From BOG-932 sp965276835 (lineage in GTDB: Bacteria; Pseudomonadota; Alphaproteobacteria; BOG-932; Roseiterribacteraceae), in the NCBI GenBank assembly GCA_965276835.1, contig OZ255631.1, positions 682,001 through 746,000 on the forward strand: a DNA stretch of 64,000 nt. Direction: 5' to 3'. A program made the position numbers and the translations under genes. Positions 52,195-60,048 of this stretch are shown one piece after another. The notes beneath the pieces were generated by a model, which was not told where the DNA came from, did no database searches, and worked only from the letters and a program-made list of their open reading frames with translations. Position 1 is the stretch's first letter. Every line of letters begins with the position of its first letter.

Positions 52195-52306
52195 AGCCAC
52201 AGATTTACACAGATGAACACAGATTATGATTGTTCGCTGCGCGGCTCTAAGCCGCCTAAGGCGGTAATATTCAGGTCATCTGTGTTCATCTGTGTAATCT
52301 GTGGCT
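52195..52306. repeat. CCACAGAT-type miniature palindrome, inverted copy of 50068-50173
   Basis: Terminal arms at 52195-52224 and 52278-52306 (units CCACAGAT and AACACAGAT). The core on the minus strand reads TTACCGCCTTAGGCGGC followed by GCCGCGCAGCGAA, nearly the same as the core of the element at 50068. The two copies flank the acyl-CoA dehydrogenase-crotonase pair in opposite orientation. Confidence 0.9.
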
Positions 52307-52328
52307 GGTTTTCTCAGGCGGCCTATTC

Positions 52329-52976
52329 ATGACCGCCTGGGCCGCTGCCGTCCCATCGCGAGACGAACTGCATGAGGCGAAGCGCATCGCACTGTTAAGG
52401 GAGGCGGCCAGCGCCTTCACGCGCAAGGGTTTTCATGCCGCGTCGCTGGACGATATCGCGCAGAGACTGGGCGTCACCAAGGCTGCGCTCTATCATTATT
52501 TTCCCAGCAAGCACGCGCTGCTGCGCGAGTGCTTCAAGCGGGCGCTGGAGGTCAGCTTCCGAGGGCTGGAGCTGGCGAACGTGGCCGGGGGCACCGCGCG
52601 CGAAAGGTTGCGTTACACGCTGTGCTTTTACCTGAAGGAGATCATCGACGAACTGTCGTGCTGCGTCGTCCTGGTCGAAGAAAATGCCCTGTTGCCCGAG
52701 GATTACGCCGTTCTGCAGCAGGAGCGCGACCGGTTCGAGAACTGCTTGCGCGATCTGGTGCGCGAGGGCATAGCGGACGGCAGCATCGTGCCGTGCGACC
52801 CGAAACTGGCGGTGTTCACCATGCTGGGTGCGGTCAATTGGGTGTCGAAATGGTTCAACCAGTCCGGCGCGTGGTCGGCGGATCAGGTCTCCACCGCGTT
52901 GACCGACATGCTGGACCGGATGTTGAGCGCGACGCCGGTCAAGGCTTTGCCGCTGGACATCGGCGGCAAGGTCTAA
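52329..52976 (+). CDS. TetR-family transcriptional regulator
   Basis: A 215-residue regulator. The N-terminal helix-turn-helix is clear (ASLDDIAQRLGVTKAALYHYF). The C-terminal all-helical domain contains CCVVLVEENALLPEDY and resembles regulators of acyl-CoA and steroid catabolism such as KstR2-type proteins. It lies downstream of the second catabolic operon in the same direction, and the palindrome at 47217 is its likely target. The ligand is probably a CoA thioester (inference). Confidence 0.87.
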   Translation: MTAWAAAVPSRDELHEAKRIALLREAASAFTRKGFHAASLDDIAQRLGVTKAALYHYFPSKHALLRECFKRALEVSFRGLELANVAGGTARERLRYTLCFYLKEIIDELSCCVVLVEENALLPEDYAVLQQERDRFENCLRDLVREGIADGSIVPCDPKLAVFTMLGAVNWVSKWFNQSGAWSADQVSTALTDMLDRMLSATPVKALPLDIGGKV

Positions 52977-53084
52977 AAAGGGTAGGAATGCTGTCTCAAT
53001 TCCGGTAGAAGCTAAACGGAATGAGGCGTATGATTTATTGAGCAACGGCCCGGTAGCGGCCGGCCCGGGTGAAGGACGATTGCG

Positions 53085-56000
53085 ATGGATCCCAAGACGA
53101 TCTCGCTGGACGATAAATACACGGCCACGTCGGGGCGGGTGTATCTGACCGGCATACAGGCGCTGGTGCGGCTGCCGATCAGCCAGCATCTGCGCGATGT
53201 CGAGGCCGGGCTGAACACGGCGGGCTATATCTCCGGCTATCGCGGATCGCCGCTCAGCGGTTACGACACGGAGATATTCAAAGCCAAGAAGATATTGGAA
53301 CCAAACAATATTTTCTTCGATCCCGGCCTGAATGAGGAGCTGGGGGCGACCGCGGTTTGGGGCTCGCAGCAGGCTGGCATTTTCGGCAAGCCGAAATTCG
53401 ATGGCGTCCACGCGATCTGGTACGCCAAGAACCCGGGGCTGGACCGCGCCGGCGATGCGCTGAAGCATGGAAACTTCAACGGTTCCGCCAAGTTGGGCGG
53501 CGTGCTGGCGGTGGTCGGCGACGACCATGCGGCCAAATCCGCCACCATGCCGAACCAGGGCGATTTCGCCTTTATGTCGTTCGGGATGCCGATACTGTAT
53601 CCCAGCAACGTGCAGGAGGTGATCGATTTCGGCCTGTATGGCTGGGCGATGTCGCGGTTTTCCGGCTGTTGGATCGGCTTCAAGGTGCTGCCGCAGCTGA
53701 TGGACGCCTCGGCCTCGGTGTCGATCGATCCGGGCCGTATCTCCTTGATAAACCCTGAGTTTTCGTTCCCGCCGGATGGCGTAAACATTCGTTGGCCGGA
53801 CGATCGGTTCACGCCTGAGGCGCGGCTGCTGGACTTCAAATTGCCGGCGGCGCAGGCCTTTGCGCGGGCCAATAAGGTCGACCGGGTGGCGTTCGGCGCG
53901 GGCAAAAGGTTCGGCATCGTCACCGCCGGCAAGTCGTTCCTGGACGTGCTGCAGGCGCTGGACGAACTGGGCATCGACGAGCGCCGGGCCAACCAGCTGG
54001 GCATTTCCGTCTTAAAGCTGGGTCTTACCTGGCCGATCGATCCCGTTGGCGCCAAAGAGTTTTCAGAGGGCCGCGAAGAAATCTTTGTGGTCGAGGAAAA
54101 GCAGCCGATCATCCAGGATCAACTGCGCACCATCCTCTATCACCTGCCGGAAAATCGCCGCCCCCGCGTGGTCGGCCAGACCGATCAGGAGGGCCGGCCG
54201 GTCCTCTCGGCCAAGATGGACCTGGACCCGCTGGAGGTTGCCCAGGCGCTCGGCCGCCGCCTGCTCGCACTGGCGCCGGACGATGAGTTGACGCATCGAT
54301 TATCGCACATTGATGCGCAACTTTCGGCCCCCAAATGGGCCAAAACGAAGATGCAGCGCGTGCCCTATTTCTGCTCCGGCTGCCCGCACTCCTCGTCGAT
54401 CCCGCGCCCGATGGACAGCCGCGAGATGGGCGGCATCGGTTGCCACTGGATGGCGGTGTGGCACCCCGAGTTCGACCTGGAGCCGTCAACCCAGATGGGC
54501 GGCGAGGGCGCCAACTGGGTCGGCCAGGCGCGCTTCACCGAAAGCGATCATGTCTTCCAGAATCTGGGCGACGGCACCTATTACCATTCCGGCTATCTGG
54601 CGATCCGCTGGGCGATCTCCAGCAATGTGAACATCACCTATAAGATCCTCTATAACGACGCCTCGGCGATGACCGGCGGGCAGCCGGTCGAGGGCCACCC
54701 AACGGTCGCGATGATCACCAATCAGCTGCATGGCGAGGGCGTGCGCCGCATCGCCGTGGTGTCCGACGAGCCCGGCAAGTACCCGTCCAACATAGGATTC
54801 GCCCCCGGCACCACCATCCATCACCGCGATGAGATGGAGGCCCTGCAGATCGAGCTGCGCGCCATAAAGGGCACGACCGTCATCGTCTATGACCAGACCT
54901 GCGCGGCCGAAAAGCGCCGGCGGCGGAAGCGCGGCACGATGCCGGATCCGCAAGCCCGCATGTTCATCAACGACCTGGTATGCGAGGGCTGCGGCGATTG
55001 CAGCGTGCAGTCGAACTGCATCTCGGTCGAGCCGATCGAGACCGATTTCGGGCGCAAGCGCCACATCAACCAGTCCAGCTGCAACAAGGATTATTCCTGC
55101 AAGTCCGGCTTCTGCCCCAGCTTCGTGACGGTCGAGGGCGGGACGCTGCGCAAGCATAAGGCCAAGGAGAACGTGGCCGAACTGGTGGCCACCCTGCCGC
55201 AGCCGCGGGCGCAATCGTTGGACAAGCCCTATAACCTGGTCGTCACCGGCATCGGCGGCACAGGCGTCATCACTGTCGGCGCCCTGCTGGGCATGGCGGC
55301 GCATATCGAGGGCAAGGGCTCCTCCGTGCTGGACTCGATCGGCCTGGCGCAAAAGAACGGCTCCGTCCTCTCCTATGTCCGCGTCAGCGCGACGCCGGAG
55401 GCGCTGACCACCGCGCGCATCCCGCTGGGCGCGACCGACTGCCTGATCGGCTGCGACATGGTGGTGGCCGCCGGGCCCGAGGCAATGGTGGCGATGGCCA
55501 AAGGCCGGACGCGCGGCGTGGTCAACGGCAACGTGACGCCGACCGCCGCCTTCGTTCTGAACCCCGATGTCGACACCGACACCAGCGAGCTGTCGAACCG
55601 CCTGAACCGCACCTTGGGCAAGGATGCGCTTGACTTCATCGACGCGCAGGAGCTGTCGGCCCGCCTGCTGGGCGATGCCATCGGCCAGAACGTCATGCTG
55701 CTGGGCGCGGCATACCAGAAGGGTCTGCTGCCGGTGGGGTTGGCGGCGTTGGAGCAGGCGATCGAGATGAACGGCGTGTCGATCAAGATGAACCGCGAGG
55801 CCTTCGCCTGGGGCCGGCTGGCCGCGCATGACTTGCGGCTGGTCGAACGGATCGCCGGATTGCGCGCCGACCGCAAGGTGCCGGTTTCCGAATCCGTGGC
55901 GGACATGGTGACCCGCAGGTCCGCGTTCCTGACCGATTACCAGAATGCCGCCTATGCCGCGCGTTACCGTGCGCTGGTCGACGAAACGCAAAGAGCGGAG

Positions 56001-56552
56001 CAGGCGGCCGTGCCCGGCGCCACGGCGCTCAGCAAAGCGGTCGCCCGCTATTACTTCAAGCTGATGGCCTATAAGGACGAGTATGAGGTGGCGCGCCTGC
56101 ACACCGACCCGGCCTTCCTGGAAAAACTGAAGGCCGAATTCGACGGCGACTTCAAACTCGCCTTCAACCTGGCCCCCCCGATCATGGCCAAGCGCGACCC
56201 CGTGAGCGGCGAACCGACCAAGAAGCGCTTCGGCCCGTGGGTGGTTTCGTTGTTCAAGGTTCTGCGCGCGCTGAAGGGCCTGCGCGGCACCCCGTTCGAC
56301 ATCTTCGGCTATTCCGAGGAACGCAAGCTGGAGCGCCGGCTGATTGTGGAATATGCCGACCGGATGCGCGGGCTGCTGGGCCGGCTGTCGGCGGTGAATT
56401 ACGACGTGGCGGTTGAGATCGCGAGCATTCCCGAGCGCATCCGCGGCTATGGCCACATCAAGCGCCGGCATTTGGCCGAGATGAAGCCGAAGGAGGCGGA
56501 ACTGCTGGTGGCGTTCGAGCATGCCCGGCCGGAGGTTGTGGCGGCGGAGTAG
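53085..56552 (+). CDS. Indolepyruvate:ferredoxin oxidoreductase, fused one-chain form
   Basis: An 1155-residue enzyme oxidatively decarboxylating aryl or branched 2-oxoacids to acyl-CoA. The N-terminal part is the pyrimidine-binding/transferase region of the 2-oxoacid:ferredoxin oxidoreductases, followed by the TPP-binding region (YHLPENRRP, then GGEGANWVGQA and NDASAMTGGQPVEGH). A [4Fe-4S]-type site CEGCGDC lies near residues 633-639. From about residue 720 comes the gamma-type domain (GIGGTGVITVGALLG). The length is normal for the fused form of proteobacteria. Possible role in aromatic amino acid breakdown, together with the aminotransferase at 22840. A 31-base exact copy of its 3' region lies at 58997. 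Confidence 0.93.
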   Translation: MDPKTISLDDKYTATSGRVYLTGIQALVRLPISQHLRDVEAGLNTAGYISGYRGSPLSGYDTEIFKAKKILEPNNIFFDPGLNEELGATAVWGSQQAGIFGKPKFDGVHAIWYAKNPGLDRAGDALKHGNFNGSAKLGGVLAVVGDDHAAKSATMPNQGDFAFMSFGMPILYPSNVQEVIDFGLYGWAMSRFSGCWIGFKVLPQLMDASASVSIDPGRISLINPEFSFPPDGVNIRWPDDRFTPEARLLDFKLPAAQAFARANKVDRVAFGAGKRFGIVTAGKSFLDVLQALDELGIDERRANQLGISVLKLGLTWPIDPVGAKEFSEGREEIFVVEEKQPIIQDQLRTILYHLPENRRPRVVGQTDQEGRPVLSAKMDLDPLEVAQALGRRLLALAPDDELTHRLSHIDAQLSAPKWAKTKMQRVPYFCSGCPHSSSIPRPMDSREMGGIGCHWMAVWHPEFDLEPSTQMGGEGANWVGQARFTESDHVFQNLGDGTYYHSGYLAIRWAISSNVNITYKILYNDASAMTGGQPVEGHPTVAMITNQLHGEGVRRIAVVSDEPGKYPSNIGFAPGTTIHHRDEMEALQIELRAIKGTTVIVYDQTCAAEKRRRRKRGTMPDPQARMFINDLVCEGCGDCSVQSNCISVEPIETDFGRKRHINQSSCNKDYSCKSGFCPSFVTVEGGTLRKHKAKENVAELVATLPQPRAQSLDKPYNLVVTGIGGTGVITVGALLGMAAHIEGKGSSVLDSIGLAQKNGSVLSYVRVSATPEALTTARIPLGATDCLIGCDMVVAAGPEAMVAMAKGRTRGVVNGNVTPTAAFVLNPDVDTDTSELSNRLNRTLGKDALDFIDAQELSARLLGDAIGQNVMLLGAAYQKGLLPVGLAALEQAIEMNGVSIKMNREAFAWGRLAAHDLRLVERIAGLRADRKVPVSESVADMVTRRSAFLTDYQNAAYAARYRALVDETQRAEQAAVPGATALSKAVARYYFKLMAYKDEYEVARLHTDPAFLEKLKAEFDGDFKLAFNLAPPIMAKRDPVSGEPTKKRFGPWVVSLFKVLRALKGLRGTPFDIFGYSEERKLERRLIVEYADRMRGLLGRLSAVNYDVAVEIASIPERIRGYGHIKRRHLAEMKPKEAELLVAFEHARPEVVAAE

Positions 56553-56582
56553 GGGCTACACGGCCTTCCGACGCCGTCTGTA

Positions 56583-56610
56583 TTGACTTAATGTAAATAC
56601 ACCGTATGTG
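56583..56610 (+). promoter_or_regulatory. Candidate promoter of the brnTA module
   Basis: TTGACT (56583-56588) and TATGTG (56605-56610), 16-nt spacing, just upstream of the GTG start at 56618. The spacer contains TGTAAATACA, a short dyad where the antitoxin could bind. Confidence 0.4.
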
Positions 56611-56617
56611 AGTCAGT

Positions 56618-56896
56618 GTGCGATTCACCTGGGATTCGAACAAGAACCTAGCCAACGTCCGAAGGCACGGAATTGCGTTTGACGATGCTAAGCGCGTCTT
56701 CGACGGGCCGACGGTGGAGCGTGAGGATGATCGTTTCGACTATGGAGAAGCGCGAGTTTATGCCATTGGCGTGGTGAACGGCATCGAAATTACCGTGATC
56801 TATACCGACCGGCATGACGACGAACGCCACTTGATATCGGCATGGAGGGCCGAACCCCATGAAAGGCGATATTTCTGGAAACACATCGAAGGCTGA
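56618..56896 (+). CDS. brnT: BrnT family toxin
   Basis: A 92-residue RelE-like ribonuclease toxin. Characteristic BrnT features are WDSNKNLANVRRHGIAFDDA at the N-terminus, RFDYGEARVYAIG, and HLISAWRAEPHERRYF at the C-terminus. Start GTG 56618. The antitoxin gene starts inside its 3' end (38-base overlap), as is usual for brnTA. In the cell it would cleave RNA and stop growth unless bound by BrnA. Confidence 0.92.
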   Translation: MRFTWDSNKNLANVRRHGIAFDDAKRVFDGPTVEREDDRFDYGEARVYAIGVVNGIEITVIYTDRHDDERHLISAWRAEPHERRYFWKHIEG

Positions 56897-57149
56897 ACCC
56901 GCAACCGATTGGGATCGGCTTAGCCGCCTGACGGACGAGGATGTCCACGCCGCCTTGGCGAGCGATCCGGACGCGCGGCCGACTGATGACGCCTTCTGGA
57001 AGGGCGCGCGCGTGGTGATGCCCAAGCGCAAGGAAACCGTCACGATGCGGCTTGACGCCGATCTTTTGGAGTGGTTTCGGCAGGAGCGCGGTTACCAGAC
57101 GCGGATCAACGCCATTCTACGCGCCTATATGGGCGCCCATGCGCGCTGA
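56859..57149 (+). CDS. brnA: BrnA family antitoxin
   Basis: A 96-residue antitoxin. A flexible acidic N-terminal part (DWDRLSRLTDEDVHAALA) binds the toxin. The C-terminal ribbon-helix-helix (KETVTMRLDADLLEWFRQE, then INAILRAYM) binds DNA and probably autoregulates the module through the region around 56583. It is convergent with the HigA-type gene 16 bases away. Confidence 0.92.
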   Translation: MKGDISGNTSKAEPATDWDRLSRLTDEDVHAALASDPDARPTDDAFWKGARVVMPKRKETVTMRLDADLLEWFRQERGYQTRINAILRAYMGAHAR

Positions 57150-57165
57150 GATAGCGGAGTAGGGG

Positions 57166-57459
57166 CTAAGCTGCTGCGCGCCCGGCGGCGTGAATTTCCA
57201 GGTGGATGGCCAATTCGGCACGCACCGACAAATTGACCAGCGCATCCAGGCTGAATTTAGCGATTCGGCCACGCAACAAGTCGTTCAGCCGGGGCTGGGT
57301 GATGCCGAGCCGTCCGGCCGCCTGCGCCTGCGGCAGGTGCCAGCCTTTGACGGCGTCGCCGACCGCGAGCAGCAATTGCGAGCGCATCGTCATGTTCGCC
57401 GCTTCTTCCAGCGTGTCGGTCAGCGATTCCCAGACATTCGCGACGCGTTCGATCTCCAT
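57166..57459 (-). CDS. HigA-type XRE-family antitoxin
   Basis: A 97-residue helix-turn-helix protein; the region LPQAQAAGRLGITQPRLNDLL is the XRE DNA-binding motif, and NLSVRAELAIHLEI follows as in HigA2-like antitoxins. ATG 57459 has AAGGAG at 8 nt, inside the end of the toxin gene; a GTG at 57465 is a less likely start. It should neutralise the fused toxin encoded upstream and repress the operon. Confidence 0.88.
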   Translation of the reverse strand: MEIERVANVWESLTDTLEEAANMTMRSQLLLAVGDAVKGWHLPQAQAAGRLGITQPRLNDLLRGRIAKFSLDALVNLSVRAELAIHLEIHAAGRAAA

Positions 57460-57461
57460 TT

Positions 57462-58292
57462 TCACCGCTCCTTCAAGACTGCGCTTAACCGAGCCTTCGC
57501 CAGTTCGATATCGCGCCGATCGGTCTGCTGCGTCTTCTTCTGAAAGGCGTGCAGCACATAGACCGCCTCCGGCAGGGTTGCGATATAGATGACCCGAAAC
57601 GCCCCTGCAGATTCGCGAATACGTATCTCCCGAACGCCGGCGCCGATGCTTGGCATCGGTTTCCAGTCATCCGGATCGTGTCCCATTTGAACACGCCAGA
57701 GCTGATGACCGGAGCAATCCCTGTCGGATACGCACGCGCCTAGCTTTTCGGCTGCTTGATCGTATCGGCGCAGATAAACGTCGCATAAGCCCAGCATGAA
57801 ATAATCCCATACCGGCCAGCGCGGCGGCGATTTGACCAGCTGTTCGGGTGTGCCTGCTGCGATAAGCGCGGAGAAATCGAGATGAGCGAGGTTTTTACAC
57901 GCCATCTGGGCGATTGACTCGGAGCCAGCGTCAAGCCGGTACATCCCCGGGACTCTCGGGCCGGTAAATGGACCCATGGCATAGGGAAACATGAAGCCGT
58001 GCCGAACGCCGCCCTTCATGAGCATCAGGCCCTGCCAGACATTCACCGACGATAGGGTGCAGTATTTGCTTGGGTTCATCGTCACGATCGGCACGGTTGG
58101 TCCCGCGTCGCCGAAACACAGCATGACCTGGGAAGACTTGCCGCCGCTCCCGCCCTCAAGGCGGCGCGCCGCGCAGCCCGGAATCATCTCAGCGAGGATC
58201 GATACGGCGCGATTCAGGATATCGAACGCGATGTCCGGCGCAAACGCCTTGGCCCCGGCGATTTCAGAATGATACGTCATCTTATTTCTCAT
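57462..58292 (-). CDS. Fusion of an unknown N-terminal domain to a HigB/RelE-type toxin domain
   Basis: A 276-residue protein. Residues about 194-276 are a clear Gp49/HigB-type toxin: RVQMGHDPDDWKPMPSIG, GVREIRIRESAGAFRVIY and VYVLHAFQKKTQQTDRRDIE. Normal members are about 105-115 residues. Here the first 25 or so (usual GDSxxxxRxFPxxAR segment) are replaced by about 193 residues that I do not recognise, with LMLMKGGVRHGFMFPYAMG and a helical YFMLGLCDVYLRRYDQAAEKLG resembling a TPR helix pair. There is one uninterrupted frame. The start is ATG 58292 or 58280. The antitoxin gene follows at once, so the toxin part is probably functional. Either a real two-domain toxin or a gene fusion by deletion. 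Confidence 0.75.
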   Translation of the reverse strand: MRNKMTYHSEIAGAKAFAPDIAFDILNRAVSILAEMIPGCAARRLEGGSGGKSSQVMLCFGDAGPTVPIVTMNPSKYCTLSSVNVWQGLMLMKGGVRHGFMFPYAMGPFTGPRVPGMYRLDAGSESIAQMACKNLAHLDFSALIAAGTPEQLVKSPPRWPVWDYFMLGLCDVYLRRYDQAAEKLGACVSDRDCSGHQLWRVQMGHDPDDWKPMPSIGAGVREIRIRESAGAFRVIYIATLPEAVYVLHAFQKKTQQTDRRDIELAKARLSAVLKER

Positions 58293-58450
58293 AGACCTGG
58301 ATGTATTCGTAGAGTGTGTTTGGAGGAGGGTCGCGGCGGAATAGGGGGTTGGTCCGGAAGTTCTGGCGGCAGAGCGGGCGGATATGCTACGTACATCTGG
58401 AATACGATTCCAATCGTCAAAACTAAACCGATTTCGACCAGGATCTAAAA

Positions 58451-58936
58451 ATGAAACGATCAAGGGCTGCCATCCTTGCGATGGCGTGTGTCAGCACGAC
58501 GCTTGTGGGGTGTGTAAAACCGCCCCCGCCGCAACCGCCGGTGAATCCTGTGACGGCGGCACTGATTGCCAATATGCAAGCGCATGCCAATGGGCAGCCC
58601 CTCCTTCAGACCGCTTTCAAAACAGCGATCGCCGGCACAACGACCAGGATCGTGTTTGCCGAGAACCTGAACCCGGATTGTTCGGTTCGCGATGTTCCAA
58701 CTTTGCGAATATTGACCCCGCCGACCTATGGCGTGACGACCATCAAGGAAATCGAGGATTTTGGGTCCTATGCCGCGTTTACGCCGCTTGCGGTGTGCAA
58801 CAAGAACAAAGCCCGTGGTGCCTCGCTGGATTACATCGCAAATGCCGGCTATGCCGGGCCGGACACCCTCGTCTATGAAGCGCTCTTTTCAAACGGCGCA
58901 GATGTCACGGTCACCGTGAAACTGACAGTGAAGTGA
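58451..58936 (+). CDS. Small lipoprotein
   Basis: A 161-residue protein with a lipoprotein signal (ACVSTTLVGCVKPPP; lipobox Cys near residue 21). A Pro-rich stretch leads to a domain beginning PLLQTAFKTAIAGTTTRIVF, ending in beta-strands (SNGADVTVTVKLTVK) that recall Ig-like or cadherin-like periplasmic domains. Function unknown. It is divergent from the fused toxin gene and ends shortly before the RAYT unit. Confidence 0.7.
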   Translation: MKRSRAAILAMACVSTTLVGCVKPPPPQPPVNPVTAALIANMQAHANGQPLLQTAFKTAIAGTTTRIVFAENLNPDCSVRDVPTLRILTPPTYGVTTIKEIEDFGSYAAFTPLAVCNKNKARGASLDYIANAGYAGPDTLVYEALFSNGADVTVTVKLTVK

Positions 58937-58969
58937 GCGGCAGGATAAATTGTAACGTGGAGACCGACC

Positions 58970-59027
58970 CCGCCGATCATGATCGAGCCCGACCCGGTGA
59001 GCGGCGAACCGACCAAGAAGCGCTTCG
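58970..59027 (+). pseudogene. Fragment matching the 3' part of the indolepyruvate oxidoreductase gene
   Basis: 58970-59027 aligns to 56175-56232. The last 31 bases (58997-59027 with 56202-56232) are identical, while the upstream part differs at several positions. In frame it reads PIMIEPDPVSGEPTKKRF against PIMAKRDPVSGEPTKKRF in the intact gene. It ends exactly where the first copy of the RAYT flanking repeat begins. Confidence 0.8.
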
Positions 59028-59804
59028 AATTACGGTGACAGAATTACGGTGACAGTGCACTCAATTGACTGACGCCTCGCAGCGATCCAAACTCGCCCCA
59101 TGGCTCGTCTGGCTCGCACCGTCTTCGCTGGTTTGCCGCATCATGTCACGCAGCGTGGCAATGGGCGGGCGCGGACATTCTTCGGCGACGACGATTATGC
59201 GCTCTACCGCGATCTGCTGGCCGCGTCGTGCCTGGCGGCGGGGGTGGAGGTCTGGTCGTGGGTGTTGATGCCGAATCATGTGCATCTGATCCTGGTCCCG
59301 GCTGACGAGGACGGCATCCGGCGGGCGTTGGCGCCGGTACATCGCCGTTATGCTGGCGCCATTCATGCGCGGCTGCGGCGCACGGGCCATTTTTGGCAAG
59401 GCCGCTTCGGCGCGGTGGCGATGGATGAGGTCCATCTCGCGGCCGCCGTGCGCTATGTGGCGCTCAATCCGGTTCGCGCGCGCCTGGTGCAAAACGCCGC
59501 CGATTGGCGCTGGTCCAGCGTCCATGCGCACCTGTCCGGCCGTGACGACGGGCTGACGTCGATTTCCCCGATCCGCGAGCGGTTCGACGATTTTGCCGCG
59601 TTCATCGCGGCGGAGGACGAGAGCGGTGCGCTTGACCGGATACGCCGGGCGGAAAGCATCGGCAGGCCGCTTGGCGACGAGCGCTTTATCGCGATGCTTG
59701 AGGCCGAAACGGGGCGATCGCTCAAACCCGGAAAGCGCGGGCCGAAGCCGGTCGCCGAACCGGAAGCAGGACAGATGGAGTTAAGTGCACTGTCACCGTA
59801 ATTC
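59027..59804 (+). mobile_element. RAYT (REP-associated tyrosine transposase) unit with perfect terminal inverted repeats
   Basis: The left end has two tandem copies of GAATTACGGTGACA (59027-59040 and 59041-59054). The second copy continues to form a 21-nt terminal repeat (59041-59061, with core ACGGTGACAGTGCACT) whose perfect reverse complement lies at 59784-59804. The right repeat encodes the last residues and the stop codon of the transposase. The same repeat occurs at 61051 and 61754 around another gene. Such a layout matches RAYT genes, which are single-domain transposases flanked by inverted REP-like sequences. Confidence 0.85.
59100..59801 (+). CDS. REP-associated tyrosine transposase (IS200-like Y1 family)
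   Basis: A 233-residue HUH-type single-strand transposase: metal-binding HUH pair His60 and His62 in MPNHVHLILVP, RRTGHFWQGRF, and the likely nucleophile Tyr119 in VRYVALNPVRARLV. RAYT proteins act on REP-like hairpins and are thought to have spread them. The C-terminal extension (from about residue 165, basic, Pro-rich) is typical of group members. ATG 59100; the leader has CAGCGATC, not a strong ribosome site. Whether it is active cannot be told from one copy. Confidence 0.93.
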   Translation: MARLARTVFAGLPHHVTQRGNGRARTFFGDDDYALYRDLLAASCLAAGVEVWSWVLMPNHVHLILVPADEDGIRRALAPVHRRYAGAIHARLRRTGHFWQGRFGAVAMDEVHLAAAVRYVALNPVRARLVQNAADWRWSSVHAHLSGRDDGLTSISPIRERFDDFAAFIAAEDESGALDRIRRAESIGRPLGDERFIAMLEAETGRSLKPGKRGPKPVAEPEAGQMELSALSP

Positions 59805-59806
59805 GG

Positions 59807-59870
59807 CGGACGCGGGCGGCGGAGCTGATCGCGGCGGGCCGCATGCGGGTAGGGGGCCTGCGCGCGGTCG
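59807..59870 (+). pseudogene. Fragment matching the middle of the YdeI-family gene
   Basis: 64 bases directly after the right RAYT repeat match 61422-61485 inside the YdeI-family gene at 61 of 64 positions. The reading frame has no start here. With the fragment at 58970, both sides of the transposase unit carry pieces of different genes that exist intact elsewhere in the window. Confidence 0.85.
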
Positions 59871-60048
59871 CCTGCGGACATTGATATGCGGGTCCAGCGG
59901 CGGTGCAGGTCCCGTTATTCTTAAGATCGCGGCGATTTGGAATCACCCGATCACTATATCGGATAGATCGCGGTTCGCCGGGCGAATCTGGTGGTGTTCC
60001 GGCCCCTCCGCGTGTCAGATTTCGGCGATTGCCCGATGAAGTTTCTCC

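Noticed and set aside
54486..56522. 678-codon minus-strand frame
   Set aside because: Antisense to the indolepyruvate oxidoreductase gene; its length reflects GC-rich third positions, not coding.
58965..59062. Short tandem repeats near 59027 considered as a CRISPR-like array
   Set aside because: Only two 14-nt copies with no spacer between them; they are the doubled end of the RAYT unit.
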